Shown: piece by piece, positions 58,024 through 64,000 of the stretch
How positions within the stretch are numbered: position 1 is the stretch's first letter
How the letters are laid out: each line of letters starts with the position of its first letter
Assembly (NCBI GenBank): GCA_946414465.1
Contig: CAMKOP010000001.1
Span: 62,001 to 126,000 of the forward strand
Length of the DNA stretch: 64,000 bases
Direction of reading: 5' to 3'
Source: an uncultured Candidatus Saccharibacteria bacterium
Lineage (GTDB): Bacteria; Patescibacteriota; Saccharimonadia; Saccharimonadales; Saccharimonadaceae
Position numbers and translations under genes: made by a program
Notes under the pieces: model-generated
The model's database searches: none
What the model saw: only the letters and a program-made list of their open reading frames with translations
Told to the model about the DNA's origin: nothing

Positions 58024-59079
58024 TTGACCGAAAAAACAGAAGAAACTAATGATAAACGAATAGAGATTTATCAGGGCGATACAGGTGAAGTGGTTTTTGA
58101 TGTGGATGCGGAAAATGAGACAATTTGGGCGACTATTGACCAAATCGCGCAGACTTTCGGGGTATCTAGACGTAGTATTGAAATTCATTTAAAGAATATC
58201 TATGCAGAGGGGGAATTGATGGAAGGTCCTACCGACACGAAAAATACACAAACCCAAAATCGAACTGCGAAAGAAATTTTCGCAGTTCGCAAAGAGGGGA
58301 ACAGAATGGTGCGACGTAAAATTAGAGTATATAACCTCGACGCAATTATTTCGGTAGGATATCGGGTAAATTCGAAAAAGGCAACAAATTTTAGGATTTG
58401 GGCGACTTCGGTGCTGAGGCGCTTTGTGACTGATGGTGTAGCTGTGAATGAAAAACGCCTAGCGTTGCTGAAAGAGAGAAAAGATGTGAAGAAGTTGCAT
58501 GATGTCGAGGATATGATGGCGCTGGTGAGGCGACTAACTATGCGCAATGAGTTAGATGCTGGGGAAGCGAATGGGGTACTAGAAGTAATTTCAAAATACG
58601 CAGGAAGTTTTAAGACGCTTGAAGAATATGACGATGGTCATATTGACCTCACATTTATGAGCAAAAAACGACGCGTGAAGGAGCTCACGGTAGAAATGTG
58701 TGTTGAGGCGGTAGAACAATTACGTGCGAATGTGGGCGGATCTGATTTGTTTGGAAAAGAGCGGAGTGGAAGTTTTGAGGGAAGTTTGAACGCAATCTTT
58801 CAGAGTTTTGAAGGAAAAGAACTTTATCCAAGTACGCAGGAAAAGGCGGCCAATTTGCTTTATTTCGTAATCAAGGACCACCCTTTTTATGATGGAAACA
58901 AAAGGATTGGGGCGTTACTTTTTATTTTGTTTTTGACGCTGAATGATTGTCACCTGACTGAAAAAGGTGAGACTAAGATTTCTGACAGAGCACTGACGGC
59001 GATTGCGCTTTTAATCGCAGAAAGCGAGCCAAAAGAGAAGAGTTTGATCGTGAGTCTAGTGTGTAAGTTGTTAGAGTAA
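58024..59079 (+). CDS. RhuM-like / Fic-Doc fusion protein
   Basis: The protein has 351 residues. N-terminal RhuM-like half (~1-190): IWATIDQIAQTFGVSRRSIE with a helix-turn-helix look, and RVYNLDAIISVGYRVNSKKA. C-terminal Doc/Fic half with HPFYDGNKRIGALLF near 292, closer to Doc (HxFx.GNKR) than to AMPylating Fic. Such proteins modify other proteins with phosphate or nucleotide groups. No Phd-type antitoxin is adjacent. It directly follows a tRNA-Ser gene and its terminator, a common integration point. The start is TTG at 58024; no ATG fits the N-terminal domain. Confidence 0.85.
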   Translation: MTEKTEETNDKRIEIYQGDTGEVVFDVDAENETIWATIDQIAQTFGVSRRSIEIHLKNIYAEGELMEGPTDTKNTQTQNRTAKEIFAVRKEGNRMVRRKIRVYNLDAIISVGYRVNSKKATNFRIWATSVLRRFVTDGVAVNEKRLALLKERKDVKKLHDVEDMMALVRRLTMRNELDAGEANGVLEVISKYAGSFKTLEEYDDGHIDLTFMSKKRRVKELTVEMCVEAVEQLRANVGGSDLFGKERSGSFEGSLNAIFQSFEGKELYPSTQEKAANLLYFVIKDHPFYDGNKRIGALLFILFLTLNDCHLTEKGETKISDRALTAIALLIAESEPKEKSLIVSLVCKLLE

Positions 59080-59085
59080 TTGTGA

Positions 59086-59091
59086 TATAAT
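59086..59091 (+). promoter_or_regulatory. Extended -10 of the Mur-like gene
   Basis: TGA-TATAAT, 9 nt before the ATG at 59101, with GGAGG in the gap. Confidence 0.6.
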
Positions 59092-59100
59092 GGAGGTATT

Positions 59101-59847
59101 ATGGGAAAAAGCGAAGCATCTAAAGCTAAAAACAAAAAAGGTGGATTGAAATCAAGTAGACAGAAATTAAAGGCAAAAGTGCTGAAATCATATTACGGTA
59201 ATCCAATGCGTGATATGAGGTTGATTGCGATTACTGGTACGACCGGCAAAGTGGTAGTAGCACATTATGTGCATGAGATTTTGAAATCTGCTGGTGAGCA
59301 GGTGGCAGTGCTAGCCTCTGACCAACCATTTAAAATAGGGATGCTTCATAAATTTTTGTCAGATGCATGGAAGGCAGGAGCTGATTATGTAGTAGTAACG
59401 GTGCCGGCGGAAGGTTTACGGGATAATACTTTTTATGGACTACCAATACATGTAGCTGCGATGACAAATTTTGTGACTGCGGGTTTACACGATATGGAGC
59501 CAGAGGAGTATTTAGACAACGAGAAAACTCTGTTTGATATGAAGCCAGAGATAGTAGTACTTAATCATGATGATGCGAATTATGAAACTTTTGATGAGTT
59601 TAAGGGAACAAAAAAGACCCTTACGTTTGGGTTATCAAGTTCGGATGTAAAAATACTAAATTCCAAATTATACGCTAAAGGGACAGAAGCGACTATTTCG
59701 ATAAAATCTGAGATTACCACCCTCGCTACTTTCGTACCTGGCGAGATAGCGGTATCTTATATGGCTTGTGCGGCAGCGATTACAAGTGGATTAGATATAC
59801 CGGTCGACCATATCGTTAATGGTATTGCTGAATACGAACCTGAATAA
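59101..59847 (+). CDS. Truncated Mur-ligase paralogue with altered P-loop
   Basis: The protein has 248 residues: basic N-terminus (~1-35), then the Mur ligase central domain only. MRLIAITGTTGKVVVAHYVH corresponds to VIAVTGTNGKTTT of MurE but Thr-Thr of the P-loop is Val-Val; AMTNFVTAGLHDMEPEEYLD corresponds to the metal/Glu strand; VVLNHDDANYETF and VPGEIAVSYMACAAAI match later blocks. The C-terminal amino-acid-binding domain is missing. Probably catalytically dead or regulatory. It converges on the real MurE-like gene with one base between stops. Confidence 0.7.
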   Translation: MGKSEASKAKNKKGGLKSSRQKLKAKVLKSYYGNPMRDMRLIAITGTTGKVVVAHYVHEILKSAGEQVAVLASDQPFKIGMLHKFLSDAWKAGADYVVVTVPAEGLRDNTFYGLPIHVAAMTNFVTAGLHDMEPEEYLDNEKTLFDMKPEIVVLNHDDANYETFDEFKGTKKTLTFGLSSSDVKILNSKLYAKGTEATISIKSEITTLATFVPGEIAVSYMACAAAITSGLDIPVDHIVNGIAEYEPE

Positions 59848-59848
59848 A

Positions 59849-61093
59849 TTATTGCTTGGCTTTTAATAAATTTTTGGTAACCTTGATGTCTTCAAAATCG
59901 TGAGGGCCGTCAGCACGGAGGATGGTTTTTTCGTGGCCTTTGCCGAGGATGAGGACGAGGTCGCCTTTTTTGGCTTTGTCGAGAGCTAATTTGATGGCTT
60001 TTTTGCGGTCTGGTTCGGTGAAGAGGTCTTTATCTAAAGTCTTGCCGGCTTTGGTGGCACCATCAACAAAGCCTTGCATGATTTTGTCTAGAGGCTCATC
60101 GCGAGAGTCGTCTTCAGTGATGATGACGATGTCGGAATGCTTGGCAAGGAGTTCGCCCCGGATTGGCCGAGTGGAAGGATCGCGACGACCAGCACCACCG
60201 TGTACAGATATAATGCGGCCTTTGTGACCCTTGACGGAATTGAAGACTTTTTCGATAGCGTCGGGAGCGTGAGCATAATCAACAATCACGGTGAAAGGTT
60301 GTCCTTCGTCAATGACGTTCATGCGGCCTTCAACACTGGCTAGGGTTTTGATGCCATCTTCGATATCTGCTTTTTCTAACCCGAGTTTTTCGCCAGCGAT
60401 GACGGCGGCGAGTGAATTCATTACATTGAATTCACCGGGGATTTTAGTTTCGATGTCCATGCCATGGAAGGAATACTTGACGCCTGAAACTAGTAGTTTG
60501 ACATTTTCAGGACGATTAGTACCATGTTTGATACCGTAAGTAGTATAGTCTTTGGAAATGGTTTTGTAATATTTGGTGGCAGAATCGTCAGCATTTAAGA
60601 TGCTAAATCTGGCTTTTTTGAAAAGCTTGCCTTTGGCATTGCGATAACCTTCTAGAGTCTTGTGATAATCTAGGTGCTCGTGAGTGAGATTGGTAAAGAT
60701 AGCAATTTCGACTGGTATACCGAGAGTGCGGAATTCGGCGAGAGCATGTGAGGTGACCTCGAGAATGAGGAATTCTGCACCTGAATCAGCAATTGATTTG
60801 ATGCGATCATTGAGAGTGAAGGCGTCAACAGTAGTCATATGGCCAAGCTCTGGGTTTAGCTTGTCTACTCCGTAAGCAACGGTAGTCATAATACCAGTTT
60901 TGTGACCGGCAGTTTTTAACATATTCCAAAGCATAAAACAGGTAGTAGTCTTACCATTGGTGCCAGTAACAGCGATGACGCGGAGTTTGCGTCCAGGAAA
61001 ACCATTTTTGGTGCCGGCGATGACAGCTTGGGCGAAGTGGTAGGGAAGTACTGCCTGATTGTAAAAGGGTAGTTTTTCGAGTAATTTTTTCAT
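59849..61093 (-). CDS. murE: MurE-type UDP-MurNAc-peptide ligase without N-terminal domain
   Basis: ATP-dependent ligase adding the third residue of the peptidoglycan stem peptide. The protein has 414 residues against about 490: the UDP-binding N-domain is missing. P-loop VTGTNGKTTTCFMLW near 45, TNLTHEHLDYHKTLEGYRNA near 135, IPGEFNVMNSLAAVIA, VIVDYAHAPDAIEKV near 265 and GKGHEK near 385. At the usual DNPR position it reads TEDDSRDEP, so the third amino acid cannot be assigned. The start at 61093 lies 6 nt from TGG-TATAAT. Confidence 0.85.
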   Translation of the reverse strand: MKKLLEKLPFYNQAVLPYHFAQAVIAGTKNGFPGRKLRVIAVTGTNGKTTTCFMLWNMLKTAGHKTGIMTTVAYGVDKLNPELGHMTTVDAFTLNDRIKSIADSGAEFLILEVTSHALAEFRTLGIPVEIAIFTNLTHEHLDYHKTLEGYRNAKGKLFKKARFSILNADDSATKYYKTISKDYTTYGIKHGTNRPENVKLLVSGVKYSFHGMDIETKIPGEFNVMNSLAAVIAGEKLGLEKADIEDGIKTLASVEGRMNVIDEGQPFTVIVDYAHAPDAIEKVFNSVKGHKGRIISVHGGAGRRDPSTRPIRGELLAKHSDIVIITEDDSRDEPLDKIMQGFVDGATKAGKTLDKDLFTEPDRKKAIKLALDKAKKGDLVLILGKGHEKTILRADGPHDFEDIKVTKNLLKAKQ

Positions 61094-61099
61094 AGTTCG

Positions 61100-61105
61100 A
61101 TTATA
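61100..61105 (-). promoter_or_regulatory. Extended -10 of murE (leaderless)
   Basis: TGG-TATAAT on the - strand, 6 nt from the ATG at 61093. Confidence 0.7.
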
Positions 61106-61108
61106 CCA

Positions 61109-62341
61109 TTAACGATAGTGTTTGAGGGAGTCGATTGGATTCCTGGTAGCGGCTTTGAGAGCTGGGTAAATACCGAAGACGATGCCGATAAACATAGTAG
61201 TGAGGAAAGTAACAGCGATTATTTCCCAACTGATATAGGGAGCGAATGGAGTAATGACAGAAAGTAAGAAGGCGAGCAGGTAGCCGAGGATGAGACCGAA
61301 GATACCGCCGAGCAAACAGAGAATCAAGGCTTCGAAAAGGAACTGCATAAGGATGTTACGCGAAGAAGCGCCGACGGCTTTTCGGATGCCGATTTCGTGT
61401 GTGCGTTCGGCAACAGATACTAGCATGATGTTCATTACGCCAATGCCACCGACAATGAGAGAAATAGCGGCTACGAGGGCTAGCATACTAGATACGATGG
61501 TAAAGAGATTACTGGCAGGATGAGTAATCTCGTCACCATAGGAAACAGAGAAGTTTTTATCGCCTTGTTTTTGATTAATGAGGGCGTTTTTGATGTTAGT
61601 AGAAATAGATTCAAGACTATCAGTGTTGGTGGCTTTGATGTTGATTTGTTGAATTTGGGTGGAACCGGTGATTTTGTCGAGAGATTTGATATCCATGATA
61701 AGAGAATTATCAAAGTCGACGTTGTCGAAATTGATGGAACGCTCAACTTCGTCTAATACTCCCACAACCATGAATTTTTCGCCCATGATAGTGATAGTCT
61801 TGCCAACAGTACTATTGATGGTATTGAAAAGAGCAAGGGAAAGCGTGTGGCCTAGAACGACGGAGTTTTCCTCGTTGCCTTCGGTGAGGAAGGCGCCGTA
61901 TTTGAGGGCGAGTGGTTCAATCTTGATGAAGTCGCGATTAGTGCCGAGAATGGGGACGGATTCAAAATTATTCTTTTCGGAATTAACGGTATTAGTAGAG
62001 ATAGCAATAGGGGCAGCGGCGGCGACATTTTCAACTTTTTTGATAGCGTCAACATCAGTGATGGCGAGATTGGATTTTTGGAAAGAGTTAGCAGAGGTGA
62101 GTTCTTCGACAATGTTAGTGACGTTATCCTTAGTGGAATTAGGACGGACTACAATGAGGTCGGCACCGATTTCTTTGGTCTGATTTTTGACAAGATTAGA
62201 AATACTACCCATTAAAGATAATATCAGAATAATACTAGCTACGCCGATAGCAATACCGAGGCAGGTGAGGAAGGAACGAGTGCGATTTTCTTTGATGGCA
62301 GTCTTGGCTAATTTGTAATGAGTTTTGAGAAGCAAAGACAT
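61109..62341 (-). CDS. MacB/FtsX-type ABC transporter permease
   Basis: The protein has 410 residues: TM1 (FLTCLGIAIGVASIILILSL), a large extracytoplasmic domain (~50-270), then three helices (LVAAISLIVGGIGVMNIMLV near 290, FLFEALILCLLGGIFGLILG, ISWEIIAVTFLTTMFIGIVF). RTHEIGIRKAVGA is the family signature at the first cytoplasmic loop. Acts as mechanotransmission permease for export or lipoprotein/peptide handling. It follows the ATPase gene by 2 nt. Confidence 0.92.
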   Translation of the reverse strand: MSLLLKTHYKLAKTAIKENRTRSFLTCLGIAIGVASIILILSLMGSISNLVKNQTKEIGADLIVVRPNSTKDNVTNIVEELTSANSFQKSNLAITDVDAIKKVENVAAAAPIAISTNTVNSEKNNFESVPILGTNRDFIKIEPLALKYGAFLTEGNEENSVVLGHTLSLALFNTINSTVGKTITIMGEKFMVVGVLDEVERSINFDNVDFDNSLIMDIKSLDKITGSTQIQQINIKATNTDSLESISTNIKNALINQKQGDKNFSVSYGDEITHPASNLFTIVSSMLALVAAISLIVGGIGVMNIMLVSVAERTHEIGIRKAVGASSRNILMQFLFEALILCLLGGIFGLILGYLLAFLLSVITPFAPYISWEIIAVTFLTTMFIGIVFGIYPALKAATRNPIDSLKHYR

Positions 62342-62343
62342 GA

Positions 62344-63207
62344 TTATTTCCTCCGAGATTTTTTATGTTTTTTAGATTTATCGTCGGTCTTGTCGTCGGT
62401 TTTATCGTCAGTCTTTTTAGTAGAAATCTCGACAAATTCTGGCGCGGTGGTCTTTTTCTTCTTCTTAATTTTAACGCTAATTGGCTGGGGAAGGTTAGCA
62501 TCGGATACAGTCTTGACATCGGTGTCGATTTGGCCGTCGAGCATATTAATGACGCGAGTGGCATAGACTGTAAGGGATGGGTTGTGAGTCACCATAATAA
62601 TAGTATTGCCTTCTTCGTGGACGGCTTTTAACTCTTCCATGACAATGTGAGAAGCGCGGGAATCAAGGTTACCGGTAGGCTCGTCAGCTAGAATAATCTC
62701 TGGATCGCCGACTATGGCGCGGGCGATAGCGACGCGCTGTTGTTGACCGCCGGAAAGTTGGTAAGGAAGGTAGTATTCTCGTTCGTTGAGATGAAAACGC
62801 TTTAAGGCATTAGAAGCGGATTTTAGCTGAGCGGTCTTGGAATAGCCGGTGTAGACAAGAGGAAGAGCGACGTTTTCAATGACTGGTAAATCTTCGATGA
62901 GGTTGAAATTTTGGAAAACAAAGCCGATTTTCTTGGCACGGAGTCTGGCTTGGCGACGGGCCGAGATATTGGCGACGTTTTCGCCATTAAGGATATATTT
63001 GCCGCGGCTGGCACGATCTAAGAGACCGATAATATTGAGTAAGGTAGTCTTGCCACAGCCACTAGGGCCCATGATCATAATAAATTCGCCACGTTTGATG
63101 GTGAGATCAAAATCTTTCAGGGCAAAAGATTCGGTGTCGCCATAACCGTAGCGTTTGGTTAGACCTTGTAGTTCAATAATGATATTTTCGCTCACTTGTT
63201 TCTCCAT
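62344..63207 (-). CDS. MacB/LolD-type ABC transporter ATP-binding protein
   Basis: The protein has 287 residues: Walker [11 protein letters not shown] near 47, Q-loop FVFQNFNLI, signature [16 protein letters not shown] near 150, Walker [13 protein letters not shown] and VTHNPSL. A C-terminal extension of ~60 residues carries Asp-Lys-Thr repeats and a KKHKKSRRK end, unlike typical LolD (~230 residues). Partner of the downstream permease. The ATG lies only 6 nt after the CCA of tRNA-Ser(GGA) on the same strand with no separate promoter, so it is co-transcribed with the tRNA. Confidence 0.92.
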   Translation of the reverse strand: MEKQVSENIIIELQGLTKRYGYGDTESFALKDFDLTIKRGEFIMIMGPSGCGKTTLLNIIGLLDRASRGKYILNGENVANISARRQARLRAKKIGFVFQNFNLIEDLPVIENVALPLVYTGYSKTAQLKSASNALKRFHLNEREYYLPYQLSGGQQQRVAIARAIVGDPEIILADEPTGNLDSRASHIVMEELKAVHEEGNTIIMVTHNPSLTVYATRVINMLDGQIDTDVKTVSDANLPQPISVKIKKKKKTTAPEFVEISTKKTDDKTDDKTDDKSKKHKKSRRK

Positions 63208-63213
63208 GTATTA

Positions 63214-63303
63214 TGGCGGAAAGGACAGGATTTGAACCTGCGAAAGAGTTGCCCCTTTACACGCTTTCCAAGCGTGCGCCTTAAACCACTCGGCCACCTT
63301 TCC
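63214..63303 (-). tRNA. tRNA-Ser (anticodon GGA)
   Basis: 90 nt with a long variable arm: acceptor GGAAAGG/CCTTTCC, anticodon stem CACGC/GCGTG with loop TTGGAAA, T-loop TTCAAAT, discriminator G, encoded CCA. Confidence 0.95.
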
Positions 63304-63314
63304 GCGTTTTAATT

Positions 63315-63320
63315 ATTTTA
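63315..63320 (-). promoter_or_regulatory. Extended -10 of tRNA-Ser(GGA)-ABC transporter unit
   Basis: TGC-TAAAAT on the - strand, 11 nt before the tRNA 5' end. Confidence 0.55.
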
Positions 63321-63382
63321 GCATAGAAAAATTGAAAAATGAAGGGGGAAATTGGTGAAATTTGGTGAGGTTTCTAGACAAT

Positions 63383-64000
63383 TTAGGTGCCGGCGATGCA
63401 ACGGACTGTATGACCATAGTATTTGTAGCCAACATACGAGCCGGGAGCAACACTATAATCATCGATACCGAAGTAATAACCACGATTAAGATTGTTCCCG
63501 GAAGTTGACCAATAATTCCCCGCCTCGCTACGACTACTGATTAACGAACCAGATACATACCCAGGATGGATGAAATTATTAGGATATGAACGCCACTTTA
63601 AGGAAGCTACTGAGGTACCCTGATATATACCTGTACCACCCATAGCAATATCTAGCACTTCAAAATCTTTAGTGACATCTCCTCCAGTAGGTAAATGCCA
63701 CCCTGCTGGACAAATGTCACCAGGGGCTATGTAATTAGAACCATAGTCGCTACCGTATTTACCATGGCCTGCTGTAGCTGAATACCAGTTGTAATAGTTA
63801 CCGTAGCTATATACATTACTTGAGGCAGAGTAACCTGATGCAGTGTTGTTGGTGAAGAAAGTAGTATTGTTGGTAGCGAGCATAGATTGATCTTCGCAGT
63901 TGGATGAATTGGTTTTGCACCAAGCAGTGGTGGTTGGATCTGTAGTAGCTGAGAGATGGTTGGAAGTTGGTTTGCTATCGCTATCATTAGCTGAACTATA
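63383..64000 (-). CDS. FISUMP-domain surface protein, 5' part outside window
   Basis: The frame is open to base 64000, so the start is beyond the window; 205 residues are visible. The sequence (TSNHLSATTDPTTTAWCKTN, DQSMLATNN, YYNWYSATAGHGKYGSDYGS, GDICPAGWHLPTGG) aligns with the product at 16830. The C-terminal 59 residues align without gaps (GYV.GSL...R...G.YWS.S..N ... PG...G.KY.G..VRC.A) but differ at more than half of positions. Likely an exported surface protein of the same family. Confidence 0.8.
   Translation of the reverse strand, partial: YSSANDSDSKPTSNHLSATTDPTTTAWCKTNSSNCEDQSMLATNNTTFFTNNTASGYSASSNVYSYGNYYNWYSATAGHGKYGSDYGSNYIAPGDICPAGWHLPTGGDVTKDFEVLDIAMGGTGIYQGTSVASLKWRSYPNNFIHPGYVSGSLISSRSEAGNYWSTSGNNLNRGYYFGIDDYSVAPGSYVGYKYYGHTVRCIAGT

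Noticed and set aside
1..64000. UGA recoded to glycine as in Gracilibacteria/SR1
   Set aside because: TGA ends genes at expected places (for example the amino-acid-binding protein and mutM) and does not occur inside conserved domains.
16830..64000. A complete diversity-generating retroelement
   Set aside because: Only candidate target tails are seen; no reverse transcriptase or template repeat lies in the window, so only a hint is reported.

Overview
The window most likely comes from a Patescibacteria/CPR bacterium, with Candidatus Saccharibacteria (TM7) the best fit. The evidence is indirect: a compact gene layout, a full type IV pilus locus next to very reduced housekeeping genes (a short HolA-like protein, a DnaG without its zinc ligands, a MurE without its N-terminal domain), four proteins with a CPR-type T4SS-pilin domain, FISUMP and Ig-like surface proteins, amino-acid import instead of visible biosynthesis, and TGA used as an ordinary stop (which argues against Gracilibacteria/SR1). 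No rRNA, CRISPR array, prophage or intact insertion sequence is present; six tRNAs are.

Layout. 0-1.2 kb: 3' end of an Ig-repeat surface protein. 1.3-9.9 kb: rpsT, holA-like, mutM, polA, kinases and a small protein with an NrdD-like glycyl-radical motif. 9.9-16.8 kb: rpoD operon, dnaG, mscL, orn, argS, tRNA-Gly. 16.8-23.5 kb: FISUMP surface protein, SurA/PrsA-like foldase, polar amino-acid ABC transporter, SLH-like secreted protein, ndk. 23.7-35.2 kb: Xer recombinase and the type IV pilus block (pilD, three pilin-like proteins, pilC, pilT, pilB, two inner-membrane proteins, pilN-like, pilM). 35.2-40.1 kb: efp-rpsR-ssb-rpsF with a structured leader, small membrane proteins, ftsK. 40.1-44.5 kb: two T4SS-pilin paralogues around tRNA-Gln, tsaD-rlmH. 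44.5-57.5 kb: P-type ATPase, DUF362, two FemAB-like transferases, an IS1634-type transposase fragment, a degenerate GH13 protein, valS, HIT, PAP2, and a T4SS-pilin/NlpC-P60-like fusion. 57.6-64 kb: tRNAs, a RhuM-Fic/Doc protein, two Mur-ligase paralogues, a MacB-type transporter, tRNA-Ser and a second FISUMP gene cut by the window end.

Two genome-scale patterns stand out. First, seven palindromic elements of roughly 110-125 bp lie in frame inside protein-coding genes (polA, argS twice, tsaD, P-type ATPase, femAB-like, valS). Each has a shared core hairpin with compensatory base changes, usually a second hairpin, and an outer inverted repeat of about 16-22 bp whose sequence is unique to each locus. 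All seven read the same way along the window. A truncated copy is nested in polA, and a looser intergenic relative lies between ndk and xer.

Second, most first genes of transcription units carry an extended -10 box (TGn-TATAAT) that ends exactly 6 nt before the start codon. This predicts leaderless mRNAs as a major mode of gene expression. Two divergent gene pairs share a 16-bp intergenic region with overlapping -10 boxes.

Functionally the region combines replication and translation core genes with a surface programme: pili, T4SS-pilin-domain proteins, lectin-like and Ig-like proteins, cell-wall enzymes and nutrient uptake. That suits a small host-attached epibiont; the lifestyle is inference.
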